Assembly: GCA_963716245.1 (NCBI GenBank)
Contig: OY970300.1
Coordinates: 744,001 to 808,000 of the forward strand
Direction of reading: 5' to 3'
DNA: 64,000 bases
Source: VRUE01 sp963716245
Lineage (GTDB): Bacteria; Actinomycetota; Thermoleophilia; Solirubrobacterales; 70-9
Shown: piece by piece, positions 46,359 through 55,352 of the stretch
Layout of the letters: each line of letters begins with the position of its first letter
Position numbering within the stretch: the stretch's first letter is position 1
Position numbers and translations under genes: made by a program
Notes under the pieces: model-generated
Database searches by the model: none
What the model was told of the DNA's origin: nothing
Seen by the model: only the letters and a program-made list of their open reading frames with translations

Positions 46359-48239
46359 ATGGTCGGCGCCGCTCCGCTGCTGCTGGTCGGCCTGCTTGCC
46401 CTCGCCGGCATGTGGTGGGACGGCGCCTTCGACATGCGCTACTGGGCGCCGCTGACCCTGCTCGCGCTCGGGATCCTGCTCGCGCTCGTCTTCGCCGGCA
46501 CGCTTGCGCTGCCCGAACGCGGTCCGCTCGCGCTGGCCACGATCGCGATCTGGGCCTTCGCCGCCTACACGATGCTCTCGGCCGCCTGGGCGGAAAGCCC
46601 CTCCGACGCCTGGGAAGGCGCGGCGCGGACGACCTTCTACGCGGCGCTCTTCACGCTGGCCGTGGTCGCACCCGCGGGCGGCCGGGGCCGCCGCTGGGTC
46701 GGCGCCGGGCTCGTCCTCGGCGTCGCCGCGATCGGCGTGGCCACCGAGCTGCGGCTGCTCCTCGACGGTGGCGGCGCCTTCCTCGCCGGCCGTCTCAACG
46801 ATCCGATCGGCTACCGCAACGGGACCGCGGCGCTCTTCGCCTTCGCCACCTGGCCGCTGATCGGCCTCGCCGCCCGGCGCGGCGCTCCGTCCGGGTTCCG
46901 GGCGCTCTCGCTCGCGGCGGCCGTGCTCCTGCTCGGCCTCGCCTTCCTGACCCAGTCGCGCGGCCTGGTGCTCGGCCTCGTCGCCGGGGGCGTCGTCTCG
47001 CTCCTGATCGGCCCCGATCGGCTGCGCCGCGCCTGGCTCGCCCTGGCGGCGGCCGGGGTCGTCGCGCTGGGCTCCGGCGCGCTGCTCGATCCCTACCACG
47101 CGTCCGGCTCGGGCACGGGCATCGCCCCCGCGGCGGACGTCGCCGACGCGGCGCTGGCGCTCGGCCTGCTCTGCGCGGGCTCGTTCCTAGCCGGCCTCTT
47201 CCTCTTCGTCTTCGACAACGGGCTGCGCCCGCCGCGGCTGGACCGGCGCCTGCGCGCGGTCGGCCTGGCCGCCCTGGCCGCGCTGGTCGCTGCCGTGGGC
47301 GTGGTCGCCCTGGCCAGGATCGGCAACCCGGTCGATTACGCGGACGGCAAGTGGGAGGAGTTCACCCAGGTCGAAACGAGCGGGGGCGAGGGCACGCGCC
47401 TGGGCACCGTCGGGGGGCCCCGCTACGACATCTGGCGCGTCGCCGTCGACCAGTTCGGGGAGGCGCCGATCGCCGGCGCCGGCGAGGGCAGCTACCGCTT
47501 CGCCTACTACCGCGAGCGGCGCACCGACCGCAACCTGGTCGACCCGCACAGCCTGCCGCTGCGCCTGCTGGCCGAGACGGGCCTGATCGGCACCGCGCTG
47601 TTCGCGATCTGGCTCGCCGCCGCCGCCGTCGCGATCGGGCGGCGCGCTCGCCTCGCCGAGGCGCGCGAGCGGGCCTGGATCGCCGGCCTCGCCGCGGCCG
47701 GCACCGTGGTGCTGGCCCAGGCGACGGTCGATTGGCTGTGGCTGTTCCCGGCCCTGTTCGGCCTCGCCGTGCTCGCCCTGGGCCTGGCGGCGCGGGGCGA
47801 GGAAGAGGGCGACGAGGCGTTCCCGCCGGCGCCGGCCGCGCGCGTCGCCGCCGGCCTGGCCCTGGCCGCCGCGGTCCTCAGCGTCGCCGCCCTCTTCCTC
47901 TCCGGCGTCTACGTGCGCAAGTCCCGCACCGAGGCGCTCACCCCCGCGGCGGCCCTCTCCTCCGCCCGGACCGCCGAGCGGCTCAACCCCGTCTCGGTCA
48001 CGCCGCTCTACCTGCAGGCCGGGGCGCTGGAGAGCCAGGGGCGCCGCGCCGCCGCCCGCGACGCCCTGCTCGAGGCGCTCGAGCTGGAGCCGGGCAACTT
48101 CGTCACGCTCGGGTTGTTGGGGGATCTGGAAGCCCGGGCGGGCGAGGGGGTCGTGGCGCGACGCTACTATCGACGCGCCTTAGCACTCAACCCACTCGAT
48201 ACCGGGCTGCAGGAGCTGAGCAAAGGCAGAGGACGATGA
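46359..48239 (+). CDS. O-antigen ligase/polymerase-like membrane protein with C-terminal TPR
   Basis: 626 residues from ATG 46359; the frame opens at 46239, but that start is inside the divergent gene. About 11-12 membrane helices are visible. The Wzy_C/O-antigen ligase signature is IGYRNGTAALFA, LTQSRGLVLGLVAGG and, in the large loop, AGAGEGSYRFAYY...DPHSLPLRLLAETGLIGTALF. After the last helix, TPR-like repeats follow (RTAERLNPVSVTPLYLQAGALESQGRRAAARDALLEALELEP). It should polymerise or ligate lipid-linked glycan outside the membrane. It is coupled by ATGA to a glycoside hydrolase. Confidence 0.82.
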   Translation: MVGAAPLLLVGLLALAGMWWDGAFDMRYWAPLTLLALGILLALVFAGTLALPERGPLALATIAIWAFAAYTMLSAAWAESPSDAWEGAARTTFYAALFTLAVVAPAGGRGRRWVGAGLVLGVAAIGVATELRLLLDGGGAFLAGRLNDPIGYRNGTAALFAFATWPLIGLAARRGAPSGFRALSLAAAVLLLGLAFLTQSRGLVLGLVAGGVVSLLIGPDRLRRAWLALAAAGVVALGSGALLDPYHASGSGTGIAPAADVADAALALGLLCAGSFLAGLFLFVFDNGLRPPRLDRRLRAVGLAALAALVAAVGVVALARIGNPVDYADGKWEEFTQVETSGGEGTRLGTVGGPRYDIWRVAVDQFGEAPIAGAGEGSYRFAYYRERRTDRNLVDPHSLPLRLLAETGLIGTALFAIWLAAAAVAIGRRARLAEARERAWIAGLAAAGTVVLAQATVDWLWLFPALFGLAVLALGLAARGEEEGDEAFPPAPAARVAAGLALAAAVLSVAALFLSGVYVRKSRTEALTPAAALSSARTAERLNPVSVTPLYLQAGALESQGRRAAARDALLEALELEPGNFVTLGLLGDLEARAGEGVVARRYYRRALALNPLDTGLQELSKGRGR

Positions 48240-49354
48240 CCGAGACCACGGAAGCGAAGCGACGCAGGGCATGGCCGCTGACCGCGGCGCTGCTCGGCTG
48301 CCTGGTCCTGGCGGCCGCGCTGGCGGCACCCGCGCAGGCGGCGGGGCTGAAGGCGATCTGGGGACCGTCGACCCTGCCGGCCGGCAACGCCGCCTGCCCC
48401 ACGCCCGGCGTGGCGTGCTCGGCCTTCCCGGTCTACCAGCGGCTCGGCGTCGACGTCTTCCAGTACCAGATCCACTGGGACGCGATCGCCCCGACCCGGC
48501 CCGCCAACCCGCGCGACCCGAACGACCCCGCCTACGAGTGGGGCTCGCTCGAAGCGCTCGCGACCGAAGCATGGCGCCACGGGATTCGCCTGGCGCTGCT
48601 CGTCCAGCGGGCGCCGTCCTGGGCCAACGGCGGGCGGCCGCCGATCTGGGCGCCCCGCAACCCGAAGCTCTTCGCCGACTTCCTCTACGCCGCGAGCAAG
48701 CGGCTGCCGAGCGTCCGCATGTGGATGATCTGGGGCGAGCCGCCGCGGGCCGAAAACTTCCTACCGATGAGCGAACGGAACCCGACCGGCACGCGTCTCT
48801 ACGCGAAGATCCTGGACGCCTCCTACGCGGCGCTGAAACAGGCCCAGCGGACCAACGTCGTCGTCGGGGGGATGACCCTCAACGGCGGCACCGTGATGCC
48901 GCCCAAATTCATCCACTGGCTGAAGCTGCCGAACGGGCGCCCGCCGCGCATGGACCTCTGGGGCCACAACCCCTTCGATGGCCGCTTCCCCCGCCTCGCC
49001 GACGAGCCGATCGGCCGCTTCCGCGGCTTCAACGACGTCGACACGCTCTTCGAGCAGATCTCCCGGGTCTACCGCGCCGCCCGCCGGCCGGTCCCGCGCC
49101 TCTGGCTCTCCGAGTGGACCGTGATCTCCGACAAGCCGAGCCGCATCTTCCTCAAATTCCACGTCTCGGCCCGCGAGCAGGCGCGCTGGATCAGGGCCGC
49201 CTTTGGGATCGTGCGCAGGACCCCGTACATCGCCGGCCTCGGCTGGTTCACGCTGCTCGACGAGCCGACCGCTCCCGGCAGCGCCAACTGGGGCCTGCTG
49301 CGCTCCGACGGCTCGCCGAAGCCCGCCTTCGCCGCATACGAACGCGCCCTGTAG
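48236..49354 (+). CDS. Secreted clan-A-type glycoside hydrolase
   Basis: 372 residues from ATG 48236. The signal peptide (WPLTAALLGCLVLAAALAAPAQA) is cleaved before AGLKAIWG. The TIM-barrel has WDAIAPTRPANP and LALLVQRAPSWANG, the acid/base Glu in MWMIWGEPPRAENF (strand 4) and the probable nucleophile Glu in LWLSEWTVISD (strand 7). GH5/GH39-like proteins of this layout cut or remodel polysaccharides. It is translationally coupled to the O-antigen ligase-like gene, so it may trim or control the length of the same glycan. The exact GH family is unclear. Confidence 0.75.
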   Translation: MTETTEAKRRRAWPLTAALLGCLVLAAALAAPAQAAGLKAIWGPSTLPAGNAACPTPGVACSAFPVYQRLGVDVFQYQIHWDAIAPTRPANPRDPNDPAYEWGSLEALATEAWRHGIRLALLVQRAPSWANGGRPPIWAPRNPKLFADFLYAASKRLPSVRMWMIWGEPPRAENFLPMSERNPTGTRLYAKILDASYAALKQAQRTNVVVGGMTLNGGTVMPPKFIHWLKLPNGRPPRMDLWGHNPFDGRFPRLADEPIGRFRGFNDVDTLFEQISRVYRAARRPVPRLWLSEWTVISDKPSRIFLKFHVSAREQARWIRAAFGIVRRTPYIAGLGWFTLLDEPTAPGSANWGLLRSDGSPKPAFAAYERAL

Positions 49355-49364
49355 CGGCCTCGTT

Positions 49365-50618
49365 TCAGCTGAGCGACAGCAGGTCGCTCCAGCGGCGCAG
49401 CCAGGCGTCGCGGCCGAAGTCGCGCTCGGCGGCGCGGCGGCCGGCGGCACCGAGGGCGGCGCGGCGGGCCGGGTCGGCGGCCAGGGCGGAGAGCGCGTCG
49501 GCGAGGGCGCGGGGGTCCTCGGGGGGGACGACGACGCCGCACTTCTCGCGCTCGATCAGGCGGGCGGCCTCGCCGCGGGCGGCGAGCACGACGGGCCGGC
49601 CGGCCGCCATCGCCTCGAGCATCTTGGTCGGCAGGGCGCCTTCGAAGATCGGCAGGTCGCGCAGCATCACGACGGCGACGTCGCTCTCCGCGTAGAGGGC
49701 GGGGATGCGGTCGGCCGGGACGGCGCCGAGCATGCGGACGCCGGGGGGTCCGCCGTCGGCCAGGCGCGCCCGCAGCGACGGCGCCTCGGCCCCGTCGCCG
49801 GCGATCGTCACGCCGACGCCGGCGCCGTCCTCGCGCCGCTCCAGCTCCTCGGCGGCGTCGACCAGGACGCCGAGGCCGTGGGCGAGCCCCACCGTGCCGG
49901 CGTAGAGGACACGCAGGGATCGGCCGTCGCGGCCCGTAGCTGTGGCGGCGGAACCCGCAGCCGACATTGACCCCCCCCTGGGGTGGTCAAGGTCGGATGC
50001 GAAGCGGTCGAGGTCGACGGCCGGGCGCATAAGGGAGGCCTTGCCGGCGGACTCGGGGCGCCGCTTCAACTCGGCGTAGATGCCCTCGGTCGGGCAGGCG
50101 ATCGCCGCGGCACGCCGGTACGCGAGTCGCTCCAGGCGACGCGCCGCGGCGATCGCCGGCCGCGAGTCGAGCGTGCCCATCTCGACCGCCGAGTCCGGCC
50201 AGAGGTCGGCGACGTTGAGGACCAGGCGGGCGCGCTTCGCGTTCGCGTAGGCGACCGCGGCGCCGGCCAGGAGGAGTGGCGGCGTCTCGACCAGCAGCAC
50301 GTCGGCGGGCCCGCCGGCCGGCGCGGTCGCCAGCGCCGAGGCGGCGAGCGAGGCGTGGTTCGCCAGCCGCCTGCCGAAGCCGCGGTTGGGCGCCGCGTAG
50401 ACCCAGCTGCGCACGATCCGCGCGCCGTCGATCTCCTCGACCACGAAGGGCCGGTTGCGGTATGGCGGCTTGATCTCGCCGTCCGGGTAGTGCGGGAAGC
50501 CGGTGTGCACGGTCACCTCGGCGCCGGCCCGGGCCAGGCCCTGCGCGAGCGCCGCGAGGCGCATCTGCGGGGCGCCGACCTCAGGCGGGTAGTAGTGGGT
50601 GAGGATGCGCAGCCTCAT
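49365..50618 (-). CDS. GT4 glycosyltransferase (WbuB-like)
   Basis: 417 residues from ATG 50618. It has the WbuB-type start RILTHYYPPEVGAPQMRLAALAQGLARAGAEVTVHTGFPHYPDGEI, with LVETPPLLLAGAAVAYA and LNVADLWPDSAVEMG. The C-terminal domain contains VLYAGTVGLAHGLGVLVDAAEEL and the donor-binding PIFEGALPTKMLEAMAAGRPVV. WbuB adds FucNAc in E. coli O26; here the sugar is unknown. Its start overlaps the previous gene's stop by four bases. It is the last gene of a four-gene minus-strand operon. Confidence 0.88.
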   Translation of the reverse strand: MRLRILTHYYPPEVGAPQMRLAALAQGLARAGAEVTVHTGFPHYPDGEIKPPYRNRPFVVEEIDGARIVRSWVYAAPNRGFGRRLANHASLAASALATAPAGGPADVLLVETPPLLLAGAAVAYANAKRARLVLNVADLWPDSAVEMGTLDSRPAIAAARRLERLAYRRAAAIACPTEGIYAELKRRPESAGKASLMRPAVDLDRFASDLDHPRGGSMSAAGSAATATGRDGRSLRVLYAGTVGLAHGLGVLVDAAEELERREDGAGVGVTIAGDGAEAPSLRARLADGGPPGVRMLGAVPADRIPALYAESDVAVVMLRDLPIFEGALPTKMLEAMAAGRPVVLAARGEAARLIEREKCGVVVPPEDPRALADALSALAADPARRAALGAAGRRAAERDFGRDAWLRRWSDLLSLS

Positions 50619-51937
50619 CGAGCCGCAGCCTCGCGGTAGACCTGCTTCAGCTGCTCGGCCTCGCCCTCCCACGTCAGCCGCGCCGAGGTCGCGAGCACGG
50701 CGCGGCGCAGGTCGCGGTTTTGGGCCGGCTCGACGATCTCCAGCATCGCTCGGGCGATCGCCCCGCGGTCGGCGGGCGGGACGACGAGGCCGACCCCGTT
50801 GCGCTCGACGAACTCGCGGATCGTCGGCACGTCGGCGGCGAGGATCGGCAGGCCGGCGGCGACGTACTCGAACAGCTTGTTGGGCAGCGAGAGCGCGTAG
50901 CTGAGGCAGGAGGGCTGGATCAAGGCAAGGCCCGCCCAGGCTCCGGCGATCTCGGCGACGACCTCCTGTGGCGGCACGGGCCTCTCCAGCCGGACGCGCC
51001 CCTCGACGCCGTGCCGGGCGGCGAGGCCGGCGAGCGAGCGTCGGTACGGCTCTCCCCCCGGCCCGAGGATCCGCAGGGCGACGCCGGGCGCCTCCGGCAG
51101 CGCCTCGATCGCCTCCTCCAGGCCACGGCTGCCGGTCACCGCGCCGACGTAGACGAGCGTGCGCTCGGCACTGGGCGGGCCGTCCGGCGGAGCGGCGCCC
51201 GACCCCTCGAGCGACGCCGGTCGCTCGGCGACGTTGCGGATCACGAGCGGCGCCGCGACCCGGTGGCGGCGCGCGATCGCCGCGGCGTGGCCGGGGCTCG
51301 TCGCCAGGCGGCGGTCGGCGACGCGCAGGAAGAGCGCCTCGCAGGCGAGCAGCCACCAGCGCGGCTCGGTGCGGCCGTTGCGATCGGCCCACAGCTCGTG
51401 CGAGTCGTAGATCAGCGCACAGCCGGTCAGCAGCTTCGCGACGACCCCGATCCACATCGTGTTGTAGTCGTTGCAGTGCACGACCTCGGGGTGCAGGCCC
51501 CGCACAGCGCCGATCCCCCGCCGGTAGTAGCTAAGCGTGCGCAACAGCCGATAGACCCGCGTCAGCGGCCCAGGCCGAAAAAACGCTTCGGCCCGAGCGG
51601 ACGCCCCGGGCCGATGGGACGTGCCGCTACTTGACCCACCGTATAGGTGGTCAAGTAGCGGCACGTCCGGTGGCGGGGTGTGGGAGGGGTGACGGGTCAG
51701 GCGACGGGTCAGGCGGCGCAGGGCTCTCGCCGCGCCGGCTAGGGGGGCGCGGGGGGTGAGGCGGACTATGGGGATGCCCTGGGCGACGGCACGCTCGGCG
51801 GGCTCCTCCTCGGTGGTGACGGCGAGGACGACTGCCTCGTAGCCGAGCGATCGCAGGGTCCTCGCGCAGCGCAGGACGCGGGCGTCGTGGCTGGCGGCGT
51901 TGCGGACGACCACCGCGGCGACGGGGCGCTCAGACAC
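50615..51937 (-). CDS. GT4 glycosyltransferase with an in-frame palindromic insertion
   Basis: 440 residues from GTG 51937. It has the GT-B pattern VAAVVVRNAASHDARVLRCARTLRSLGYEAVVLA, VVHCNDYNTMWIG, LIYDSHELWADRNG, TLVYVGAVTGSRGLEEAIEAL and the donor segment LSLPNKLFEYVAAGLPILA. A 52-base near-perfect palindrome lies in frame near residues 90-107, between N-terminal strands. It adds about 17 residues (DVPLLDHLYGGSSSGTS) that look unrelated to the fold. The protein should still be functional because the insert falls in a loop. It is in operon with the other glycosyltransferases. Confidence 0.85.
   Translation of the reverse strand: MSERPVAAVVVRNAASHDARVLRCARTLRSLGYEAVVLAVTTEEEPAERAVAQGIPIVRLTPRAPLAGAARALRRLTRRLTRHPSHTPPPDVPLLDHLYGGSSSGTSHRPGASARAEAFFRPGPLTRVYRLLRTLSYYRRGIGAVRGLHPEVVHCNDYNTMWIGVVAKLLTGCALIYDSHELWADRNGRTEPRWWLLACEALFLRVADRRLATSPGHAAAIARRHRVAAPLVIRNVAERPASLEGSGAAPPDGPPSAERTLVYVGAVTGSRGLEEAIEALPEAPGVALRILGPGGEPYRRSLAGLAARHGVEGRVRLERPVPPQEVVAEIAGAWAGLALIQPSCLSYALSLPNKLFEYVAAGLPILAADVPTIREFVERNGVGLVVPPADRGAIARAMLEIVEPAQNRDLRRAVLATSARLTWEGEAEQLKQVYREAAAR
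51617..51668. repeat. 52-bp palindrome inserted in frame in a glycosyltransferase gene
   Basis: The arms 51617-51640 and 51646-51668 are complementary over 23 pairs with one bulged C, around GTATA. The outer part reads GGACGTGCCG on one side and CGGCACGTCC on the other, matching the tips of the palindrome at 18045-18090. It is read in frame on the minus strand. Confidence 0.85.
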
Positions 51938-51990
51938 GCCCGTGCTCCCAGCGGCACGTGCCCGGCGCCGCGCCGCAGCACTGCGCACGT

Positions 51991-53139
51991 TCAGCCATGC
52001 CGACGCTCAGTCTTGCCGAGCCCCTCGTATAGAGCGAGCAGTCGCTCCTTCTCCCGCTCCCAATTCAGCTCTGCGGCGGCGCCGGCGAGCCGGCGCCGCA
52101 GCCCCTCGTCGTCCCGGCTCGCCAGCGCCGTGCGGAGCGCCGCCGCGACCGCCGCCGGGTCGGCGGGGTCGGCCGGGAAGCCGATCTCCCGCGCCCGCAC
52201 CAGCCGCGCCGCTTCGGGCAGGTCGGCGACCACCACGGGCAGGCCGGCGGCGACGTACTCGAACAGCTTGTTGGGCAGGGCGAGCCGGTGGTTGTCGCAG
52301 CTGTCCTCGAGCAGCGAGACCCCTACGTCGGCCTGGGCGGTGTGGGACAGCAGCGCCTCGGGCGGGACCGGGGGGCGGAAGTGGGTGCGCGCGGCGACGC
52401 CGCAGCGGGCCGCGACGGCGGCGAGGCGCTCGGCGTGCGCTCCGTCGGCGCCGAGGAAGAGCAGGTGCGCCTCGGGCAGGGAGCCGAGCGCCTCGACCAG
52501 CGTCTCGCAGCCGCGGCCCGGGGCGGCGGCGCCCTGGTGGACGATCAGGGGCGACTCGCCGACGCCCAGCTCACGGCGCAGGTCGGGCGCGGGGGTGGCG
52601 CCGGGCGGCGGTAGGTCGGGCAGGTTGCGAAGCACGGCGGGACGCTCGCGCAGCCCGTAGCGCTCACGCAGCCGCGCGGCGATCCCGTCCGAGACGGCGA
52701 TCACCGCGTCGGCCCTGGGCACCCCGATCCGCTCCGCGCCGGCGACGAGGGCCGACCACGGGCCGCGCCGGTAGGGCACCCCGGTCGCCAGCTCGTGCGA
52801 GTCGTAGACCAGCCGCGCGCCGGCCCGCCGGGCGGCGAGCAGGCCGGGCAGCAGCATCGCGGCGTCGTGGGCGTGGACCGCGTCGGGGCGCGTCGCGGCG
52901 GCGCGCAGCGCCAGCCGGCTCGCCTCCGCGCCGAGCCGGACCGGCCGCGGCAGCCGCTCGCGACCGCGGCTCAGCGTCGCCGCCTCCAGCCGGAAGGAGA
53001 GGCCCGGGGGCGGCCCCTCGCCCGCCGGCGGCAGGTGGACGACCGTCACCTCGTGGCCGGCCGCGGCCAGCGCCGCCGCCTCGCGGCGCACGCGCGTGTC
53101 GTGGGCGACGCTCTTGTGCAGCAGCATCGTGATCCGCAT
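51991..53139 (-). CDS. GT4 glycosyltransferase
   Basis: 382 residues from ATG 53139; the frame continues upstream into the aminotransferase region without sense. The N-terminal domain has ITMLLHKSVAHDTRVRREAAALAAAGHEVTVVH, AVHAHDAAMLLPGLLAA and LVYDSHELATG. The donor domain has LIVHQGAAAPGRGCETLVEALGSL and LALPNKLFEYVAAGLPVVVAD. It is related to the next gene downstream, which shares DSHEL and PNKLFEYVAAGLP, so the two arose by duplication. It follows the aminotransferase by 46 bases in the same operon. Confidence 0.88.
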   Translation of the reverse strand: MRITMLLHKSVAHDTRVRREAAALAAAGHEVTVVHLPPAGEGPPPGLSFRLEAATLSRGRERLPRPVRLGAEASRLALRAAATRPDAVHAHDAAMLLPGLLAARRAGARLVYDSHELATGVPYRRGPWSALVAGAERIGVPRADAVIAVSDGIAARLRERYGLRERPAVLRNLPDLPPPGATPAPDLRRELGVGESPLIVHQGAAAPGRGCETLVEALGSLPEAHLLFLGADGAHAERLAAVAARCGVAARTHFRPPVPPEALLSHTAQADVGVSLLEDSCDNHRLALPNKLFEYVAAGLPVVVADLPEAARLVRAREIGFPADPADPAAVAAALRTALASRDDEGLRRRLAGAAAELNWEREKERLLALYEGLGKTERRHG

Positions 53140-53185
53140 CGCGACTCGGTCCGGCGGCTCGATCTCGGCGCGCGGCGCTTGCGGC

Positions 53186-54424
53186 CTAGCCGGCGACCGC
53201 ACTGTGGCTCCGCGTGCGGGCGCCGGCGAGGTCCTCGCGCCCGGCCGCGGCGGCTTCCAGCGTCGCCTCGACCACCAGCTCGCGCTGCCAGTCCTCCATG
53301 CGGGGGAAGATCGGCAGCGAGACCGCTCGCGCGGCGAAGGACTCGGTGAGCGGCAGCGGCGGCGCCTGCCGCTCGTAGGCCGGCGTCCTGTGCAGGGCCG
53401 GGAAGTGGATGGTGGTCTGCACGCCGCGGCTCGCCAGCCGCTCGCGGAAGGCGGGGCGGTCGAGCCCCTCGTCGAGCACGATCGCGAACACGCAGTGGCT
53501 TGCCCGCTCGCCGGCCGGCGGGGCCTGGACCGGGGAGACGCCCTCGACCTTCGCAAGGGCGATCCGGTAGCCGGCCTCGATCTCGGCGCGGCGCCGGTTT
53601 TCCTCGTCGAGCCGGCGCAGGCGGGCGTTGGCCAGCGCCGCGCGGGGGTCGTCGATCCGGAAGTTGAAGCCGGCCTCCTCGACCGTGTACTCGGGGGCGT
53701 CGGCGCGGTGGCGGTCCCAGGTCGAGGCGCTGATCCCGTGGAAGCGCAGGCTGCGCGCCCGCTCGGCGACCCGCTCGTCGCCGGTCAGCAGCATCCCGCC
53801 CTCGCCGATCCCGAGGTTCTTGCTGGCCGAGAAGCTGAGCGCCCCGGCGAGGCCGAAGGTGCCGACATGACGGCCGCCGAGCCAGGAGCCGCTGGCGTGC
53901 GCCGCGTCCTCGATCAGGGTCAGGCCGTGCCGCTCGGCCAGCGCGGCGAGCTCCTCGATCTCACCCGGGTGGCCGCCGTAGGACATCGCGACGATCGCCC
54001 TGGTGCTCGGCTCGAGCGCCGCCTCGACCGCGCGGGCGGAGATCCACGGGCGGTCGGGGCCGGCGATCTCGGCAAAGCGCGGGGTCGCGCCGGTGTAGGC
54101 GATCGCGTTGGCGGTCGCGGCGAAGGCGAGCGAGGGGACGATCGCGGTGTCGCCGGGGCCGAGGTCGGCCGCGAGGCAGGCGATATGCAGCGCGGCGGTG
54201 CAGCTGGAGACGGCGATCGCGTGGGGGCTGCCGGTGTAGGCGCACATCGACGCCTCGAGCTCGGCGGTGCGCGGGCCCATGCAGAGCCAGCCGGAGCGGT
54301 AGGCGGCGATAGCCTCGTTCAGCTCGGACTCGAGCAGGCGCGGCATGGCCAGCGGTACCCTGTAGGTCCCGTCGATCTTCCTGTCGGGACCCCCGCCGTT
54401 CGTTTGAGCCAACTCGCTCGGCAC
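53186..54424 (-). CDS. DegT/DnrJ/EryC1/StrS sugar aminotransferase
   Basis: 412 residues from GTG 54424, behind GAGGAGAGG. PLP-fold motifs: CMGPRTAELEASMCAYTGSPHAIAVSSCTAALH, IVPSLAFAATANAIAYTG, AMSYGGHPGEIEEL and the Lys in LSFSASKNLGIGEGG. It is distinct from the WbpE-like enzyme at 43515 and therefore aminates another keto-sugar nucleotide. Near-identical residues around VEEAGFNFRIDDPRAALANARLRRL define the sugar-binding loop. First gene of the operon with three glycosyltransferases. Confidence 0.9.
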   Translation of the reverse strand: MPSELAQTNGGGPDRKIDGTYRVPLAMPRLLESELNEAIAAYRSGWLCMGPRTAELEASMCAYTGSPHAIAVSSCTAALHIACLAADLGPGDTAIVPSLAFAATANAIAYTGATPRFAEIAGPDRPWISARAVEAALEPSTRAIVAMSYGGHPGEIEELAALAERHGLTLIEDAAHASGSWLGGRHVGTFGLAGALSFSASKNLGIGEGGMLLTGDERVAERARSLRFHGISASTWDRHRADAPEYTVEEAGFNFRIDDPRAALANARLRRLDEENRRRAEIEAGYRIALAKVEGVSPVQAPPAGERASHCVFAIVLDEGLDRPAFRERLASRGVQTTIHFPALHRTPAYERQAPPLPLTESFAARAVSLPIFPRMEDWQRELVVEATLEAAAAGREDLAGARTRSHSAVAG

Positions 54425-54479
54425 GCCACCTCTCCTCGTCTAGAGCACCGTCCGCCCTCCCGTAATCTAAAAATATCGT

Positions 54480-55352
54480 ATGTATTCGCCCGGTACTACA
54501 GGAGGATCGTCCAGCGTATCGGGACCGGCGCCGGGGGCGATCCCGGCGAGGCCGCGTCTCTCGCGGACCCTGTCGGCCGCCAGGTGGCGAGAGTACCGGG
54601 CCCTGCTGGAGGACGCGCTGGAGAGCGGCTACCGCGTGCTCGGCGTCGAGCAGTGGGTGACCGCGGAGGTCGATCCGCAGGGGCCGCTGCTGGTCCTCCG
54701 CCACGACGTCGACCAGCACCCGCGCTCCGCCCTGGCGATGGCCCGGGTCGAGCGCGAGCTGGGGATCCGCTCGTCCTGGTACTTCCGCTGGCGCACCGCC
54801 GACCGGCGGACGATCGCCGAGCTGCGCGAGGAGGGCTGCGCGGTCGGGCTGCACTACGAGACGCTCTCGCGCCTGGCGCTCGAGCGCGGCGCCGCTAGCG
54901 CGGCGGAGGTGGCCGCGCTGGAGCCGGAGGCGCGCCGTCTGCTGCAGCGCGAGATCGCCACCTTCGCGCGCCTGCACGGGCCGATCCGCAGCGTCTGCCC
55001 GCACGGCGACTCGCGCGTCCCGCTGGCGCGCAACGCGAGCCTGACGAAGGGCCGCGACCCCGCGGAGTTCGGCGTCGAGCTCGACGCCAACGAGGCGATG
55101 CGGGGCAGGGGCCTGGCCCACTGGCTGACCGACCGGACGCAGGGCGAGGGGGGCTGGGCCAGCGGGCCGCGACCGGCCGAGCTGCTCGGCGCGCGCCTCT
55201 CGCCGATCCTCTGCGTCGTCCACCCGAACAACTGGTCCTCCGGGCCGAGCCTGTGGCTCGACCGGGTGCTGGCGGCGGTCCTTCCTCGCGGCGGCGGAGG
55301 GGGACGGCCGCGGGGGCCGCTGCGGACGGGCGTCGATGCTCCACCGGTCTGA
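54480..55352 (+). CDS. Polysaccharide deacetylase-like protein (NodB/CE4 type)
   Basis: 290 residues. The fold shows the metal site LVLRHDVDQHPRSAL, with Asp-Asp-type acid/metal residues, followed by WYFRWRTAD, a second His in VGLHYETLSR, and SVCPHGDSR. It has no signal peptide, so it may act in the cytoplasm on a sugar nucleotide or lipid-linked sugar. AT-rich DNA upstream contains TAATCT at 54463-54468; the ATG at 54480 lies 11 bases later and lacks a ribosome site, consistent with a leaderless transcript. It is divergent from the aminotransferase. The C-terminal Gly/Arg stretch looks disordered. Confidence 0.7.
   Translation: MYSPGTTGGSSSVSGPAPGAIPARPRLSRTLSAARWREYRALLEDALESGYRVLGVEQWVTAEVDPQGPLLVLRHDVDQHPRSALAMARVERELGIRSSWYFRWRTADRRTIAELREEGCAVGLHYETLSRLALERGAASAAEVAALEPEARRLLQREIATFARLHGPIRSVCPHGDSRVPLARNASLTKGRDPAEFGVELDANEAMRGRGLAHWLTDRTQGEGGWASGPRPAELLGARLSPILCVVHPNNWSSGPSLWLDRVLAAVLPRGGGGGRPRGPLRTGVDAPPV

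Noticed and set aside
46412..49354. 980-codon frame joining the ligase region with the glycoside hydrolase
   Set aside because: Its first 600 residues are an out-of-frame reading of the ligase gene; the true hydrolase starts at ATG 48236 with a signal peptide.
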